A stretch of 64,000 nucleotides of DNA from Carallia brachiata (GCA_021464245.1 JADCRB010000019.1:2451167-2515166); one strand, 5' to 3'. Counted from the stretch's first letter, positions 47,300 through 60,060 are shown. Program-made: numbers and translations. Notes: generated by a model not told the origin, from the letters alone.

Positions 47300-49768
47300 T
47301 ACATGCAATAAACTCGAGTCTTCCTTAAAAAATTATCAATAAAAATAAGAAAATACCTATTGTTTCTAATTGATAGAACACTCATCGGGCCACAAACATC
47401 AAAGTTAATAAGCTGGAGTAGATACCTTGCATGCCAAGTCCACCTTTTCACAAAAGGCAATATGCTCTACTTTGCAAGAATACAAGCCTCACATATCTGA
47501 TTCAGATGATCTATCTTAGGCAAACCTTTCACTATATTATTCTATGCAAGCAACTTCAAACTGCAAAAATTAAAATGATCAAAATGAAGATGTCACAACC
47601 AAGACTTGTCTTTCACAATAACACTAAGACAAGTATAAACATTAGTGACAATATCAACTCAAAACATTTGGTTCTTCATGAAAGAGGATTTGAGAACTAG
47701 TGTACCTCTGTGATCAGTAATTGAGAGATTGTTATAACGTAACTGTATATTGTGCCCCTTTTAAAATAATTGGCCCAAATTGAGAAAATTGCTCTTCATA
47801 TCTGAAACATAGAATACAACTGAGATGTAATTATTGTCTTTATTTTTTAACTTGATGAGAATTCGCCCGTTTTCCATGATTAAAACACCACTATCATCGG
47901 CAAACTTGACCGTGGAGTGGATTAACTCATCAAGATCAACGAAGAACTTATTCTTTCCACACATGTGGTTGGTGCATCCGATGTTAGGAACCATATATTG
48001 TAATTTGGCATTTCAATGGCTGCAGTAACGATTATAAGGGCTTGATTTCTATCACCATCTTCCTCTTATGCACAATGAGCTGTTTGATTATGTTTCTTCG
48101 ACCAGTACTCATGAGAATAATGACCATGCTTGTGATATGAGTGACATTTGATATTAGATTTGTCATGCCTTCCTCTACCTTGACCTCTTCCTTAGCTTTG
48201 ACCACGACCTCAACTTCTGTATGTCTGGTCTGAATTTCTTTGGTTATTATAGCAATTGTCTCCACCTCCATAATTATTGTAGTGACCTCATCGACGTCAA
48301 TTGCTATAAAATCCACCACATCATTGTCATTTTCCACAAGAAGAATTTTGTATCTATTTTGATCGATCACTCTGCTCACCTTTGATGGGATTTTGACTTG
48401 GAGGGTTTGTTCTACTGGTTTCTCAATGCATTTCTCATTCATTTGCTGCTCGTGAGCTTGCAATGTATTTGTTAATACATCAACTGACATTTGAGATAAA
48501 TCATGTGCTTCTTCAATTGCAACCACGATGTGCTTGTATCACGATGTGAGTATCTATAAGATCTTCTCAACTTTAACTTGATCATTAATCAACTCTCCAT
48601 AGATTTTCATCTGACTTGTCTGGGCAAGAACTCTACTGATATAAACTAAAACTATTTCTAAAGCTTTCATTTACAATAGCTCAAACTAACATCGTAAGAT
48701 TTGGAGTTTCACTTTTTTAACTTTATCCGCGCCTTAAAAAAACGTTGCCAAAATATATCATGCTTGCTTTGACGAAATTACTCTTACAATATTCTCGAAA
48801 TTCTCATCATTCACCGCCTGATGAATGAGATAAGGAATTGTGTTATCTTTTTTCTATGCATCTCGATGAGTAGTCTGTTGTGCTTCTGTTGCATCTACAA
48901 CAAGCTCTTCAACTCCGTTCTTTACTACACTGAGCAACTTACTGTAATCAAACAAAACTTTCATCTACACACATCATCGGTTGTAATTTCATTGCACTAA
49001 AACTTTATTTTTCATATATGACCCCAAATTTTATTTTTCATATCTGACCCCATATTTTTTTTTTTATTTTTAATCTGATCCTTGATTTTTTTTCTTTTTT
49101 TTCCTCCTCTTTCGTCAAACTGCCTTAGCTTTACCCAACACAAACACTGATGGTTAGAACTCGGGTTTGCGACAACCTCGGGGGTGAATCTTCAAGCACA
49201 TGGTGAGTGACACGCTCGAACGACCGTGAGGAGGCGAGATCGATGTTAGATCGACGGTGGTAGAACCGAAAAGGGAGCACTATCTTTTTCGATGATTTTC
49301 TGGCGTTGATAGGCCGCATCCTTAGTTGGGGAAGGGAGATCGACAACTGGGGAAGCGGAATTCAGTGGCCTTAACCTTCAACGACGACTAGAGAGGGCGG
49401 AAACAGCGTGGGAATGGCAACTAGAACTTTCAGACTTTTGTAGATCTACTACTTTCCTGCGAGTTCCTAGGCACGTGGTGGCTGGATACGTGGAAATCGG
49501 CGTTCGACGGATCTGGAGTTGACTTACGATGACGAATAGTGGTTGATGTGGCAGCTCGTGGCTTTTCGGTGAGGTGCTCTGACAGTAGTTCGACGACTGT
49601 CTGGTGGCTACTTCTTCTTTTGTACAGATCTGATATCTACTCAGATATATGATGGCTCGGCATACTTCGTTCTTAATTTAAACAACCTCACTAAAACTTC
49701 AGGATTGGCCCTTGTTTTTGATCAACCTAATCAGAAACTTGATGGCGGTGACTTCTCAATCGACAAAC

Positions 49769-49779
49769 TCTGATACCAC
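49769..49779 (-). other. Primer-binding site (tRNA-iMet)
   Basis: The minus strand reads TGGTATCAGAG directly after the LTR, the classic complement to the 3' end of initiator tRNA-Met. Confidence 0.85.
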
Positions 49780-49780
49780 T

Positions 49781-49980
49781 ATAAATTTTAATTAACTTGA
49801 ACACTACTTTATTAACTGAATACGCCACACAATAATAGGAGAAGTACACCCACAAACATAAATCAGACGTCCATATATACTAGCAATATCAAACTCCTAA
49901 TTTTATCCAAATATTGAAAGCAAATAACACGAATTTTATTCAAATAATAATTAACTATTAAATCTAAATTAACTTCAACA
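49781..49980 (-). repeat. LTR of the Ty1/copia remnant
   Basis: On the minus strand it begins TGTTGAAGTTAATTTAG at 49980 and ends at the primer-binding site. At 200 bp it is short, in the range of small copia LTRs. No partner LTR was found downstream. Confidence 0.6.
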
Positions 49981-51700
49981 GCAAGTACCATATTTTCATC
50001 ATGCCATTTATTGAACATGTTTCTTCCCACTCGAAAATTCCGTTTTCAATTTTTTTTTTTTTTTTGTAATACCATTGTTTGAAATAAATATGCATCTTAT
50101 GGAGATAGTGCCTTTTTCATTCAACCCATCTTTTATGTAGGAACTTTAAGGCAAAAAATCACCTAGTTTTTTCAAACACGTGGTTGTTCATTGTTATTAT
50201 TGTTTTTTGAGATTTCCTATACCTACACTAATTGATTGAAGAGGGGGACAATTAGGAAATGTCGTTATTATTGTTATTTTATGTTGATTCCAAATAACAT
50301 TGGATTGAAACCTTTGAAGAAACAAAGAATTAGCTGACAAACTGTGTTGTTGTCCTGCAAGTTGCCACATTTCTTGAGGTATATGGTCTTCGTGATCCTT
50401 GCATATAACTGCTTGCACAGATGTCAGAACTAACACATTGACAGCAATTAAAAGGAAATTTAGATCCCACAAGGTGGTGGGCAGACTTGCTTATCCATTA
50501 ATTGTATATGAAAATATATAATCTAGAGATGATTGGTCATGGCATAGCATCCAATTTGTTACTAATCTTAATTAGAAATAAGCAAAGCACTTTGAGTTGT
50601 CTCAAAAGTCACTTGACCATATTTAGTAACAGGGAATAAAAACTAATAATAGAATACACATAGATTTGCTACTGGTTGGACTCAACTCTTCAAGTTTATA
50701 TTGTTTGTTCTTTGAAGTATAGGGGCCTTGGAAGGATTTGAAACCCCATATCATAACCTATGTAGGATCAAACAAAGTAATTGGTCAGGCTATAAATATT
50801 GTTCAAAACTTTGGATTTATAATTAGTAATCACAATCTCAACTAAATAAAGATTGGGAGAAGGTTGACTCTAGCTCATGAGTTTCTATTTCTTTTCCTAG
50901 TAGAAGTAGACTGAAGTTACCACCTCAAGAGACATATTATAAGATTCGAAACTCTTTTGTCTTTGCCAAGTAGCTCTCAACTCCAAGATTCAAACCCCTC
51001 TTAATGGGAGTAATTGAACAGTCCTTGTTTTGCTTTGCTGTAATCTTGTGACAGATTACTTTCTTCAATGCTTAGCTTGGAATTGTGTTTAAATATAGTA
51101 TGATGTACTGTAATCTTAAATTCTAACTAAAACTTGTACTTGAATCATGTAAAGGAAAATAGAGATTAATGAATGAGTTGAAATTTTCCCAGCATGTTTT
51201 TCTGCTGGTTTCTTCTCTCCTTCACTAATTCTCTTAATTTCTATCTAAAACTTAATGGAAACTTTGAAAGCTAAAAGATGCCAGCATTCATCTGAAGATT
51301 TCCTATTTCCTTGGGTAACTTAGTAAGAACTATTTTTTTGTTGATTCTTTTAATTTTTACTAAATGGCTTATAGCATAAAACCGGAATGTGATTCACTTC
51401 AATTACTAAATAGAAGTTAATAACATTTGCAATATTTTCAAAAATTCATACTAAGTGTTGATGATGACACTTTTGCTGAGGTAAAAGCTACAATCAATAT
51501 TGTCTTTGGTCTTAGTTCAAATGAAGTATTTTGAGCTAGATTATAACCAATATTTAGTGAAAAATGACGTGTGAAGTGGTTTCTTATAAAGCTATTTTTG
51601 TTATTGGAATTGGGCAGAAAAATTTGTCAAGAGAGCTTGCTTAAGCTAGTGAATTTAAGGACATAAGAGACTTGTTTTCATTATTTCTCTTGTAATATGA
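49981..51700. other. Gene-free stretch
   Basis: No conserved coding. A 91-codon minus-strand frame at 50197-50472 and a 70-codon plus-strand frame at 51741-51953 have no recognised domains. The latter lies directly upstream of the DUF247 relic. Confidence 0.45.
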
Positions 51701-51989
51701 TCATTGTACTAAACTCCTATATAACGAAGCATTTGAACCAATGAAGGTTAAGCTTTTTAGCTTCATACTTGCAACAATTTCTAAAGTATTACTTCCGTTA
51801 CTGTTACTTTCCTACTCTGCTGTAATTTTTAGCTTCAATCTCATTTATGCATCATTATTTCTTTCAGCACGAATGTCGTGCGTAGAGAAGGAAAGTAACC
51901 CATTGGAGTCTGCAACTTGTGAAGAGGTTGCCATCAACATTGAAGCTATATAACAACAAAAACTTAGGTCTCTTGAGATTGAAGAAGTA

Positions 51990-53270
51990 CTTGAAGGAGA
52001 GAAGAAAGCTGACACAGTGATACAAAGCTTTTAGCCCTGAGTGATGTCCACTGGCCCTTTCCACTATGGCAAAAAAGAGGAACTCAAGAATGGAAAGAAG
52101 CTTAAGATGAAGGTTGCAAAACACTTCATCAACTACAGCAACCAGCTGATCCTAAAATTATACAACTTCATTCTTGGAAAAATTCAGATTGTCAAAGAGG
52201 TAGTAGCACAAGGGAAACCTAAAGGAGCATTACAAGAACAAAAGAAAGCATGCTTATCTGCCGTTGGTGGATGGATGTGCACTGCTCCAATATATGAGCT
52301 GTTATGCCAAAGAAACATTTAATGAATTGGAGTTGAACATCAGACCTTGCCTTGCAAGATTTATTCTTAGTGGAGAATTAACTCCCATTCTTGTGTTAAG
52401 GTCATTGATTGATAAGAATGAATCGAAAAATTAATTCATTAATTCATGAACGGGTTGTTGATAATTATTTGGTTCCAAAAATTGAGGCTGAAATAAAAAA
52501 GTAGAGAAGACTAACCATCTCTTTGAGTTTCTCTGGAGGGGATTCACAAAACAAGTATTCTAAACAAATTGCCTTAAATTTACCTAAATATATGAAACTA
52601 GCAAGCATTATTCTTTTGTTAGTTATTGACAGAGCATTGTTTGGCAATTTTGATAGGATGCAAATCCAAAAAATGAAAGGAAAATTGCCTTGTAACCATC
52701 TTACAATGTTATGGAGGTAAAAAAGGTGGGAATCAAGTTGCAGCCTAGTAATTCCTATTGCCTGCGACAAATCTTTTTCCGTTCTAGAAAGCTTTTCAAA
52801 AAACTAGAAATTCCACCTCTAGCTATAGACGAGCTTGAGAAGATTATATTAACAAACCCGATAGCCTTTGAGATGTGCCTAAGTTTCAATAACGACTTCA
52901 TGGTAACGTCTTATATATGCTTTTTGAATTCTCTCATTAATTATGCAGAAGACATGTTGAGCTGCAATCAGTGCAAATACTTTTGAAATATCTTCTTGTT
53001 AGTGACGATGAAGTGGTCCAAATCTTCAGAGAGATGGCTGCCAATTTGATTCCAAATCCGTTGGTCTACTATGAGGTGAAAACGAACATCAGAATGCACT
53101 TTGGATGGAGATGGAAAACCATTGCTACATGTTTGACTGAAGCTATAAAAGTTTATCTGAAGTCCCCTTAACTACTGTTGCTCTTGTATATGCAATCGTG
53201 ATTCTTGTTTTGACCATTCTTCAGACCATCTTTGTGATATTATTAAGCAGGAAACCAGTAAACTAATAAA
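51990..53270 (+). pseudogene. DUF247 (UPF0481) pseudogene, left copy
   Basis: Recognisable blocks are GPFHYGKKEELKNGKKLKM (52051), KACLSAVGGWMCTAPIYELL, LEIPPLAIDELEKIILTN and IAFEMC (52803-52878), then YLLVSDDEVVQIFREMA and FGWRWKT. A hydrophobic C-terminal segment (LTILQTIF) follows, as in the membrane anchor of this plant family. Stops and shifts separate the blocks, and the central DLFL block seen in the right copy is partly deleted. DUF247 proteins are mostly of unknown function; in grasses they act at the S and Z self-incompatibility loci. Confidence 0.7.
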
Positions 53271-54049
53271 TTGGGAAATTGAACAATGGCATTGAACAGC
53301 ATTCCAAGAGCAAGTTGGGGACTTGATGGCAAAGTGGATACATGCTTAGTTTAGTAGCCCTTAGATGTTCTTCACTTTTCTTGCTGCAACCCTTGCCCTT
53401 GTCCTTTTATCGTCCTCTAGACTTATCTATCCTTGATAGAATATTGTGGAGACACGGGAAAGGAAAACCACGATTTCTTGTTGTTCTCTTTTGAAGTTCC
53501 TGTTTGTTCAACTCGTTCAAGTTGTTGCTAAACTTGGTGGTTTTATATTTATAATCATTTTGTAAAATCCTGTTAATATGCTTGACGTTGACTTAAGATA
53601 CTGAATGTATTGTTGCTTTTGTTGAATTTTTCTCTTATTTCTCGATTCCTTCAAGTCCTTTTGTTTGGGTCAAACATTTATCAAAGTCAAATTAGAGAAA
53701 ATTTAGAGCTCAAGCATTTCAATAGAATTTTACAAACTAAATTATAAATATAGAACCACCAAGTTTAGCAGCAAGTTGGACGAGTTGAACGGACAAGAGC
53801 TTCAAAAGAGAACACACAAGAAATCGTGGTTTCCTCTCCCATGCTCGAGCAGTAGTCTATTAATGATAGATAACTTTGGTGGACAGTTAGGAGGGTGAGG
53901 GTAATGGTTGTAGCAGGAAAAGCGAAAAACATCTAAGGGCTACTAAACTGAGCATGTATCCACTTTGTCCTCAACTTGCTCTTAGAATGATGTTCAATAC
54001 CATTGTTCAATTTCCTGATTTATTGGTTTACTAGTTCCTGCTTGTAATA

Positions 54050-55300
54050 TCATCAAGATGCTCCAGAGAATGGTGAAAAAAGAATCCCGATTACATATAC
54101 TACAGTAATAGTAGTCCAAGGGAACTTCAGAAAAACTTGTACTGCTTCAGCCAACCATGCAGCAAGGGTCTTCTGTCTCCGTCCAAAGTGCATTCTAACG
54201 TTCTTTTTCACTTCATAGTAAGCATATGGATTTGGAATCAAAATGGCAGTCATCTCCCTAAAGATCTGGACCAGTTTATGGTTACTAACAGGAAGATATT
54301 TCTAAAGTACTTGCCTTGATCGCAGGTTTGCAACATCTTCTGCATGATTAATGAGGGAATTAAGGAAGCATACATAAGACGTTACCATGAAGTCGTTATT
54401 GTAACCTCGGCATCTCAAAGGCTACCAGGTATGTGAATATGATCTTCTCTAGCTCAACCATAGCAGAGATGGAATTTCTAGTTTTTTAAAAAACTGTCCA
54501 GAGAGTAATGAGATTTGTTGCAGGCAATAAGACTTGCTACGCTACAACTTGATTCGCCCCCCTTTCAAATTAGTAGCAGTGTAAGATAGACACTAGGCAA
54601 TTTCCTACTTGTTTTTTGGGTTTGCAATTTGTCAAAATTGCCAAACAATGCTCTGTCAATAACCAACAAAAGAATAATGCTTGCTAGTGTCTTGTATTTA
54701 GCTAAATTGACGTCAATTTGTTTAGAATACCTGTTTCGTAAATCCTTTGAGAAACTCGAGATGATGGTTAGTCTCCTCTACTCTCAGCATGTTTGGCCCC
54801 ATCTTTGGAACCAAATCATTAGCTACAACCAAGTTGATGAACTGATGAATTAATTGTTGCAATTCATTTTCATCTATCAACGACCTTAACACAAGAAATG
54901 AAAGTTGAGTCCCTACTAAGAACAAATCTTGCAAGACAAAGTTGATGTGGTAAGCTCTGATGTTCAACTCCCATTCATTAATGTTTCTTTTGCATAGCAC
55001 CTTGTATATTGGAGTTATGTGCATCCATTCACCAACAATAGATAAGCGAGCTTTTCTTTGTTGTTGTAATGCTCCATTAGGTCTCTCCCTCATGGTACCA
55101 CCTCTTGAGAATCTAGATTTTTTCGAGAATGGAGGTGTATAACTTTTGGATCGGCCAGTTGTTGCAGTTGATGAAGTGTTTTGTAAGTTTCATCTTAAGT
55201 TTCTCTCCATTCTTGAGCTCCTCCGTTTCATCATAGTGGAGAGGACTGATGGACATCAGTCGGAGCTCAAAGCATTTGCCGAGGACCTTGGACTCACTCA
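54050..55300 (-). pseudogene. DUF247 (UPF0481) pseudogene, right copy
   Basis: On the minus strand: SISPLHYDETEELKNGEKL (about 55245), GALQQQRKARLSIVGEWM, NFVLQDLFLVGTQLSFLVL (the family's DLFLLENQLPFFVL-like block), TNHHLEFLKGF. After a gap with stops it continues IPNPYAYYEVKKNVRMHF and KFPWTTITVVYVIGIL (54253-54053), a C-terminal membrane segment. Better preserved than the left copy in the middle but still split by stops and frameshifts. Convergent with the left copy. Confidence 0.7.
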
Positions 55301-55309
55301 ACTCCGAGG

Positions 55310-56590
55310 GAGGCTTGTAGTTTGATTGGGTCTTCCGGAATAAAAATGTGGTAGAAAGGTCTTCAGTTGCTTTCCTGACTGCACTTTTACTCTTATCATA
55401 AGCTTAGAGTTTTCAGGAATTTATGTTTGAGTGGATAGTCCACTTGTAATGGTGGGTGGGTCATAATTAATGAAAAGTTTAAGGAAAAAATATTTGAAAT
55501 TTTACATAAGAAGCCATTTGATAAAAACTCTAATAATAAGGGGAGGGGAGGCATCCAAGAGAGTAAACCGAAAGCGAGACAACATTTTGTCCGAGAGTTA
55601 ATTGTTTGTGAAGTCTAAGCGGGGTGATTGTGATTTTATTGGGGTAGAGTACTTAATTTTGTTTCCTTTGGTCTAGCCAGACGACGATGATTCAAAGTTG
55701 CAAGTTTTAAACTATTTATATGCATGAAACAGTAAGACAGATGGTTATTGAGATATGTTAGGAACTTAGGGGCATGTGTTCCTTTTTTTGTTTTTTTTTT
55801 CAAGTAGTACTGATGCTGAGGTTAACTATGGTGATGTTTGAGTACTTGGTAGCCAATCAGCCATAAAAGGATGGTATTGTTGTTTGAGGAATTAGGATTT
55901 GCTCTATGTTATCCTGAGTGCTTATATATACTGGTCAAAGAGTCCATTTGTATTTCATTTTAGGAAAAAAAAAAACGAAAGGACCCATAATTAGAACTTT
56001 CAAAACTTGTGCTAAGTTTCGAGGCATGGCCTAATGGCAGAAAACACTACATTAGGCATCTTCTTTCCTTTTTTTTTTTAAATTCTTTTATTTATTTATT
56101 TTTTTAATACAAAAGTTAATTTCTTTGGATGCAAGAGTATTTGCTTATGTGTTCCTAAAAGATGCTCTGTTTGAAGGTCGACGCATCTTTAATGAAAGAC
56201 ATAATAATTTAGGTGGTTCAGATTATAAGGGCTACCTTTTGCTTGCATGAAACCTGAAGCAACAATGGTTCGCGAACAAAGTAAACAATAATACCCTTGA
56301 AAATACTTTCTGACGGTTGGAGAAGTCATGATATTGGAAGGGTTACAAGGGAGACCAATGCTTGAATATAATGGAGCTAGTAAGGTACTTGAAGGTATCA
56401 ACTAATTAACTAATGGTTGCTCTGAATGAGATTGCTTTATCATGTTTATATTTTGTAATTTCAGAGCTAATTATAATCTCTTCGATTCTTCTCTCTCTCT
56501 CTCTCTCTATTTATTTTGTCTTTGAAACTAGATTTTGTTACATTAATTTTCTTCAGATAATAACGTTTGGGACCATGACACTACTCTTAA
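55310..56590. other. Gene-free stretch
   Basis: AT-rich DNA. No gene or clear repeat recognised. Confidence 0.55.
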
Positions 56591-57978
56591 GGCCTATTTG
56601 GTATAGTTTATATTTTATGTTTTTTGTTTATTTTTCAAAAAAAATAGAAAACATATTTCATATTGTTTTTATTTTCTGTTTTTTGGTTAAAAAGTTGAAA
56701 GCATTTAAAAAAAATAAATTGGAAAAATAATAAAAGATACTTTTCTAATTTATTTTTTGCTTTCTTTTCTATACTTTCTCTCACAATCTTTTCTTTCTCT
56801 ATTCACCCTCTTCACCATATCTCTATCTACTATCCTCTCTCTATCCCTTTATTTTTTTATGTCTCCACTCTTTCTTCTCTAGTCATCCTCTCTCTATCTT
56901 CTCTCTCTCTTTTTCTTTCTCTACAGTCTCTCTACTCATTCTCTGTCTATCCTCTATCTCTCTCTCTTTTTTCTCTCTCTACCATTTTCTCTACTCATTC
57001 TCTCTCTTACCTCTCTTTCCCTTTTTTCTCCCTCTACCATTCTCTCTACTTATTCTCGCTCTATCCACTCTCTCTCTCTCTCTCCTTTTTCTCCCTCAAT
57101 CATTGTCTCTAATCATTCTCTCTCTACCCTCTCTCTCTTTTTCTCTCTCTACCATTCTCTTTCTACTCACTCTCTCTCTACCATTCTCTCGACTTATTCT
57201 CTCTCTACCTCTCTCTGTTCTTTTTCTCTCTCTATCATTCTCTTTACTTTCTCTCTCTATCCACACTCTCTCTCATTTTTCTCGCTCTACCATTTTCTCT
57301 TACTCATTTCTCTCTTCCTTTCTCTCCTTTTTCTCTCTCTACTCACTTTCTCTCTACCCACACTCTCTCTCTTTTTTCTTACTGTACCAGTCTCTCTACT
57401 CATTCTCTCTCTACCATCTCTCTCTCTCATTTCTCTCTCTCTACCATTCTCTCTACTTTTTCTTTCTCTACCCTCTCTCTCTTTTTTCTCTCTCTACCAT
57501 TCTCTTTCCTCATTCTCTCAGTCTACCCTCTTTGTCTCTCCTTTTCTCTTCTACTATTCGTTGTACTCATTCACTCCTCCCCTCTCTCTATTTATTCTTC
57601 ATATTTTCTCTCAACTCTCTCTTTGAATTTTCTTTCAACCTACTCTCTCCCTTATTCTCTCTACATTCCCTCTTCCTATCAACTCGTCTCGCTATACCCT
57701 TTTCTCACTCGTCTCCCCATTTTCTCTCTATCCATTTTTGCCATCTCTCTCTCACCATTCTTTTTACTTTTCATCTCTCTGTCAACCAATCTCTATATTT
57801 TTTCTCTCTCTATTTATACTTTCTTTACCATTTCTCTCACCATCCTTTCTCTATCTACTTTTTTATTCTTATAAAAAAAATTTACAGTAATAAATACAAA
57901 AATTCAACAAACAGTAAAAACAAAAAAACAAAAAATAAGAAACAGCAAAAACAAATTGACAGCGTCTCCGAATAAGCC
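56591..57978. mobile_element. TIR-bounded non-autonomous element filled with a polypyrimidine tract
   Basis: The left end GGCCTATTTGGTATAG and the right end read inward (GGCTTATTCGGAGACG) form an imperfect terminal inverted repeat. Subterminal zones also pair loosely (TTTTTTGTTTATTTTT on the left; the right end has CAAAAACAAATTG and AAAACAAAAAAACAAAAAA). Between them lies a CT-rich tract of about 1.1 kb. No transposase and no certain target-site duplication, so the superfamily is open. Confidence 0.5.
56760..57865. repeat. Long CT-rich (polypyrimidine) tract
   Basis: The plus strand is almost entirely C and T for over 1 kb, built of irregular units like CTCTCTCTACCATTCTCTCTA. It gives a spurious 290-codon Leu/Ser-rich open frame (57103-57975). 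Confidence 0.9.
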
Positions 57979-58069
57979 TTGAGTTCTCAATTTTTTATAC
58001 CATTTAGGTAGGTCAATCACTCTAGTTTTGCTGCTGGGTTTGTGTGGTCTTACTAGTCTTAACAGTTGG

Positions 58070-58690
58070 CAAAATCCCAGTCTTTATCGGATTTCTATTT
58101 GATGGCACAAAAATCTTGCTAACGATGATCTTGAAGGAAGGACCCATTCCACTAAAAATCAGTTCTTGCATTGCTTTGAACCAATTATAAGAACTTTTGA
58201 TTCTTAACTGTCTAAGTTAGTTTTTTTATGCTTGGCATTTTTCTCTTGAAAATGACAACTGGCGTCTAAGTGACCGTATTGGATGCATTTTAGCGATGTG
58301 CATGGCAATCGCTCAAGTGGAACAATCCTTGCAGGATTTAGGAATTTAGAGATTTTAACTCATCTATAAGTGCCCAGGCCCCAATTTAAAATGCTTGGTA
58401 CAATAGTTTAAGCTGCATGCTTTACCACAATTTTTTCTGATCATGGCATCCTGTGTTTTTAGAAATCTCTTACCAAATAATTTCAAAGGCAAAATACCCA
58501 TTGAGCTGGGACATATTATGAAACTTGCTACACTGTGATTTTTCTTACATAACATAATTCCAAGTTAGCAGGCTATTGAATTTAAATTCACAGCATTATC
58601 ACGTATTTAGAGATCTCTCTGACAATAACTTCTCGGGCTTTTAGCAGCTTCTGTTGGTGACCTAGAGCACCTTCTCACTTTGTAAGTTGC
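58070..58690 (+). pseudogene. ERECTA-like receptor kinase relic (LRR exons)
   Basis: Successive fragments, in the right order, match the middle LRRs of ERECTA-family receptors (ERL type): VGKIP (58072), LANDDLEG then GPIPLKISSCIALNQ after a one-base shift (58111-58185), DVHGNRSSGTILAGF and RNLEILTHL (58297-58370), NNFKGKIPIELGHIMKLATL (58475-58535), DLSDNNFSG and VGDLEHLLTL (58610-58680). Gaps between them look like the short introns typical of these genes, with one donor at TTT|GTAAGT. Many changes and frameshifts; the kinase part is not visible downstream. Confidence 0.75.
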
Positions 58691-58699
58691 ATCCACAAT

Positions 58700-60060
58700 G
58701 CAGTGATTCACATTTTGGAAAAGTGAATCACGCACACAATACACGCAGAATTGTTCAATTGTAAAATTGTAGCTTGCAGGATACCATCATAAGTAGATTC
58801 TAGTTTTTGCTTTGCAGTCTTGGATGCCCTAAACTTGATGATAGCTTGGTTGGTAATCATAATATTTCATTATATTTATGTGTTATTCTATCTTCGCTGA
58901 TCATTGTCCATAACCATTTGCGTCTGCAGGAGCCCTTTGTCTCTATTTCCAAGGATACCATTATGGAGGCTCTGAAAGTCTTAATTGGTATTCAATTATT
59001 TGCTAAACTTTTATTTGGATTTGCATTGTAATTTCATTTTTTAAATTTTCTCATCACTCATTTTCCTATTTCCAGATGCTAAAAATCATTGATCCATTGC
59101 AAATGTGGAAAGGTGAGTTAGTCTTTATTGCTTGCTCTTATTCGCTATTGAGTGTCAGCTTCTTCGTTTCCTTTTGTATTTGTGCACTTCATCTGCAACA
59201 AGTTTACTTTATGCGTGGAGTGCTGCCCTTTAAGCCATGAATAATATGCATCTGTTGTATGTAGTTCAACTGAATGTGAACCATTTGCATTGTCAGAGTG
59301 AACGTGGATGATTTGAGTATATCATGCAAATTTCAATATTAGTTAGCCGCATGAATGGTGTAGATTAGGCCTGGCTTGTTTTCAGGTGCAGATTAGACTT
59401 GGTTTAATTTAATAGGGCGTCTAATTTGTTTGCTATTAATGGCTTTGGATATCCATGCAACCTATTTTCTTTTCTTTTTTTTTATTTTTTATTTTTCATT
59501 CTCATATCCCATTTTGATAACTGTAGCATCGAACAGGTTGACTTGTAAGTTGCTTTAGAAAATTGCAAAATTGGTGCTTGTGTTCTGTGTTCGAGGAGGA
59601 CCAACGTTTTGCTAGCACGAAGCTGAGGATCACTGACTTAAAATTTATAGAGAACTTTGATGTGATGTGCCTATGTCAATTTCCTTACAGCATTGTCAAC
59701 CAATATTAGCAATATAGTGCAAAGAAAGGGAGGTTACTTTACAGAGAATTGCAAGTGTGAAGAAGCCCCAAATAACATCAAGTTAAAGATGGGTTTCAGG
59801 ATCCGTATATTATTTTGGTTGGTTTCTAATCACGCCCAGCTGCTTCAAACTTTGCCAAAAGGATGTTTTTGGTAATTAGCCTGTCAAACTTGTTATACCA
59901 TTTTTCATTTTTTCCAGCTCCCCATTGCAAGCAAAAACACTGAGGCGAGAGTAGCCCAATTTTCCCTGTACTCTTGCAAGTGAACAAAAGAACAAGTTTT
60001 CCATCTCTTTGTTTTTGAAAAGATGCTATATTCTGATTGCTTTCTTAGAGGCTGGACAAG
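58700..60060. other. Gene-free stretch
   Basis: Open frames at 58807-59031 and 59693-59875 carry no recognised domain. They may be later decayed parts of the neighbouring receptor relic, but I cannot align them to it. Confidence 0.45.

Larger units (their letters stand above)
47300..49980 (-). mobile_element. Ty1/copia retrotransposon remnant (5' LTR, gag, start of pol)
   Basis: Read on the minus strand: an LTR (49980-49781), a primer-binding site complementary to initiator tRNA-Met, gag remnants (about 49000-48030, with a HYSHEYWSKKH zinc-knuckle-like piece in one frame), then the protease start and pre-integrase region. That region reads GCTNHMCGKNKFFVDLDEL, VKFADDS and YVSDMKSNFLNLGQL (47990-47761). 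Integrase beginnings follow (HFDHFNF, QICEACILAK, NFDVCGPM) down to about 47330. RT, RNase H and the 3' LTR are absent. Frames are broken in several places. Confidence 0.8.
51990..55300. repeat. Large inverted repeat formed by two DUF247 copies
   Basis: The left arm (about 51990-53587) and right arm (about 53707-55300) are imperfect reverse complements along their whole length. The loop is about 120 nt (53588-53706). Matching blocks near the centre include GCTAAACTTGGTGGTT and TATATTTATAAT (53527-53555 against 53748-53776). Farther out, CTAGAAATTCCA, AATAACGACTTCATGGTAAC and GAACTCAAGAATGG / GAGCTCAAGAATGG match. Identity is roughly 80% by eye. Confidence 0.85.

Noticed and set aside
52711..52986. 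91-codon plus-strand frame as a separate small gene
   Set aside because: It is an internal block of the left DUF247 pseudogene, not an independent gene.
57103..57975. 290-codon open frame on the plus strand
   Set aside because: It is translated CT microsatellite-like sequence (only Leu, Ser, Phe, Tyr, Pro, Thr-type codons) ending in the AT-rich element tail, with no domain.
59693..59875. 60-codon plus-strand frame
   Set aside because: No recognisable domain or splice context.
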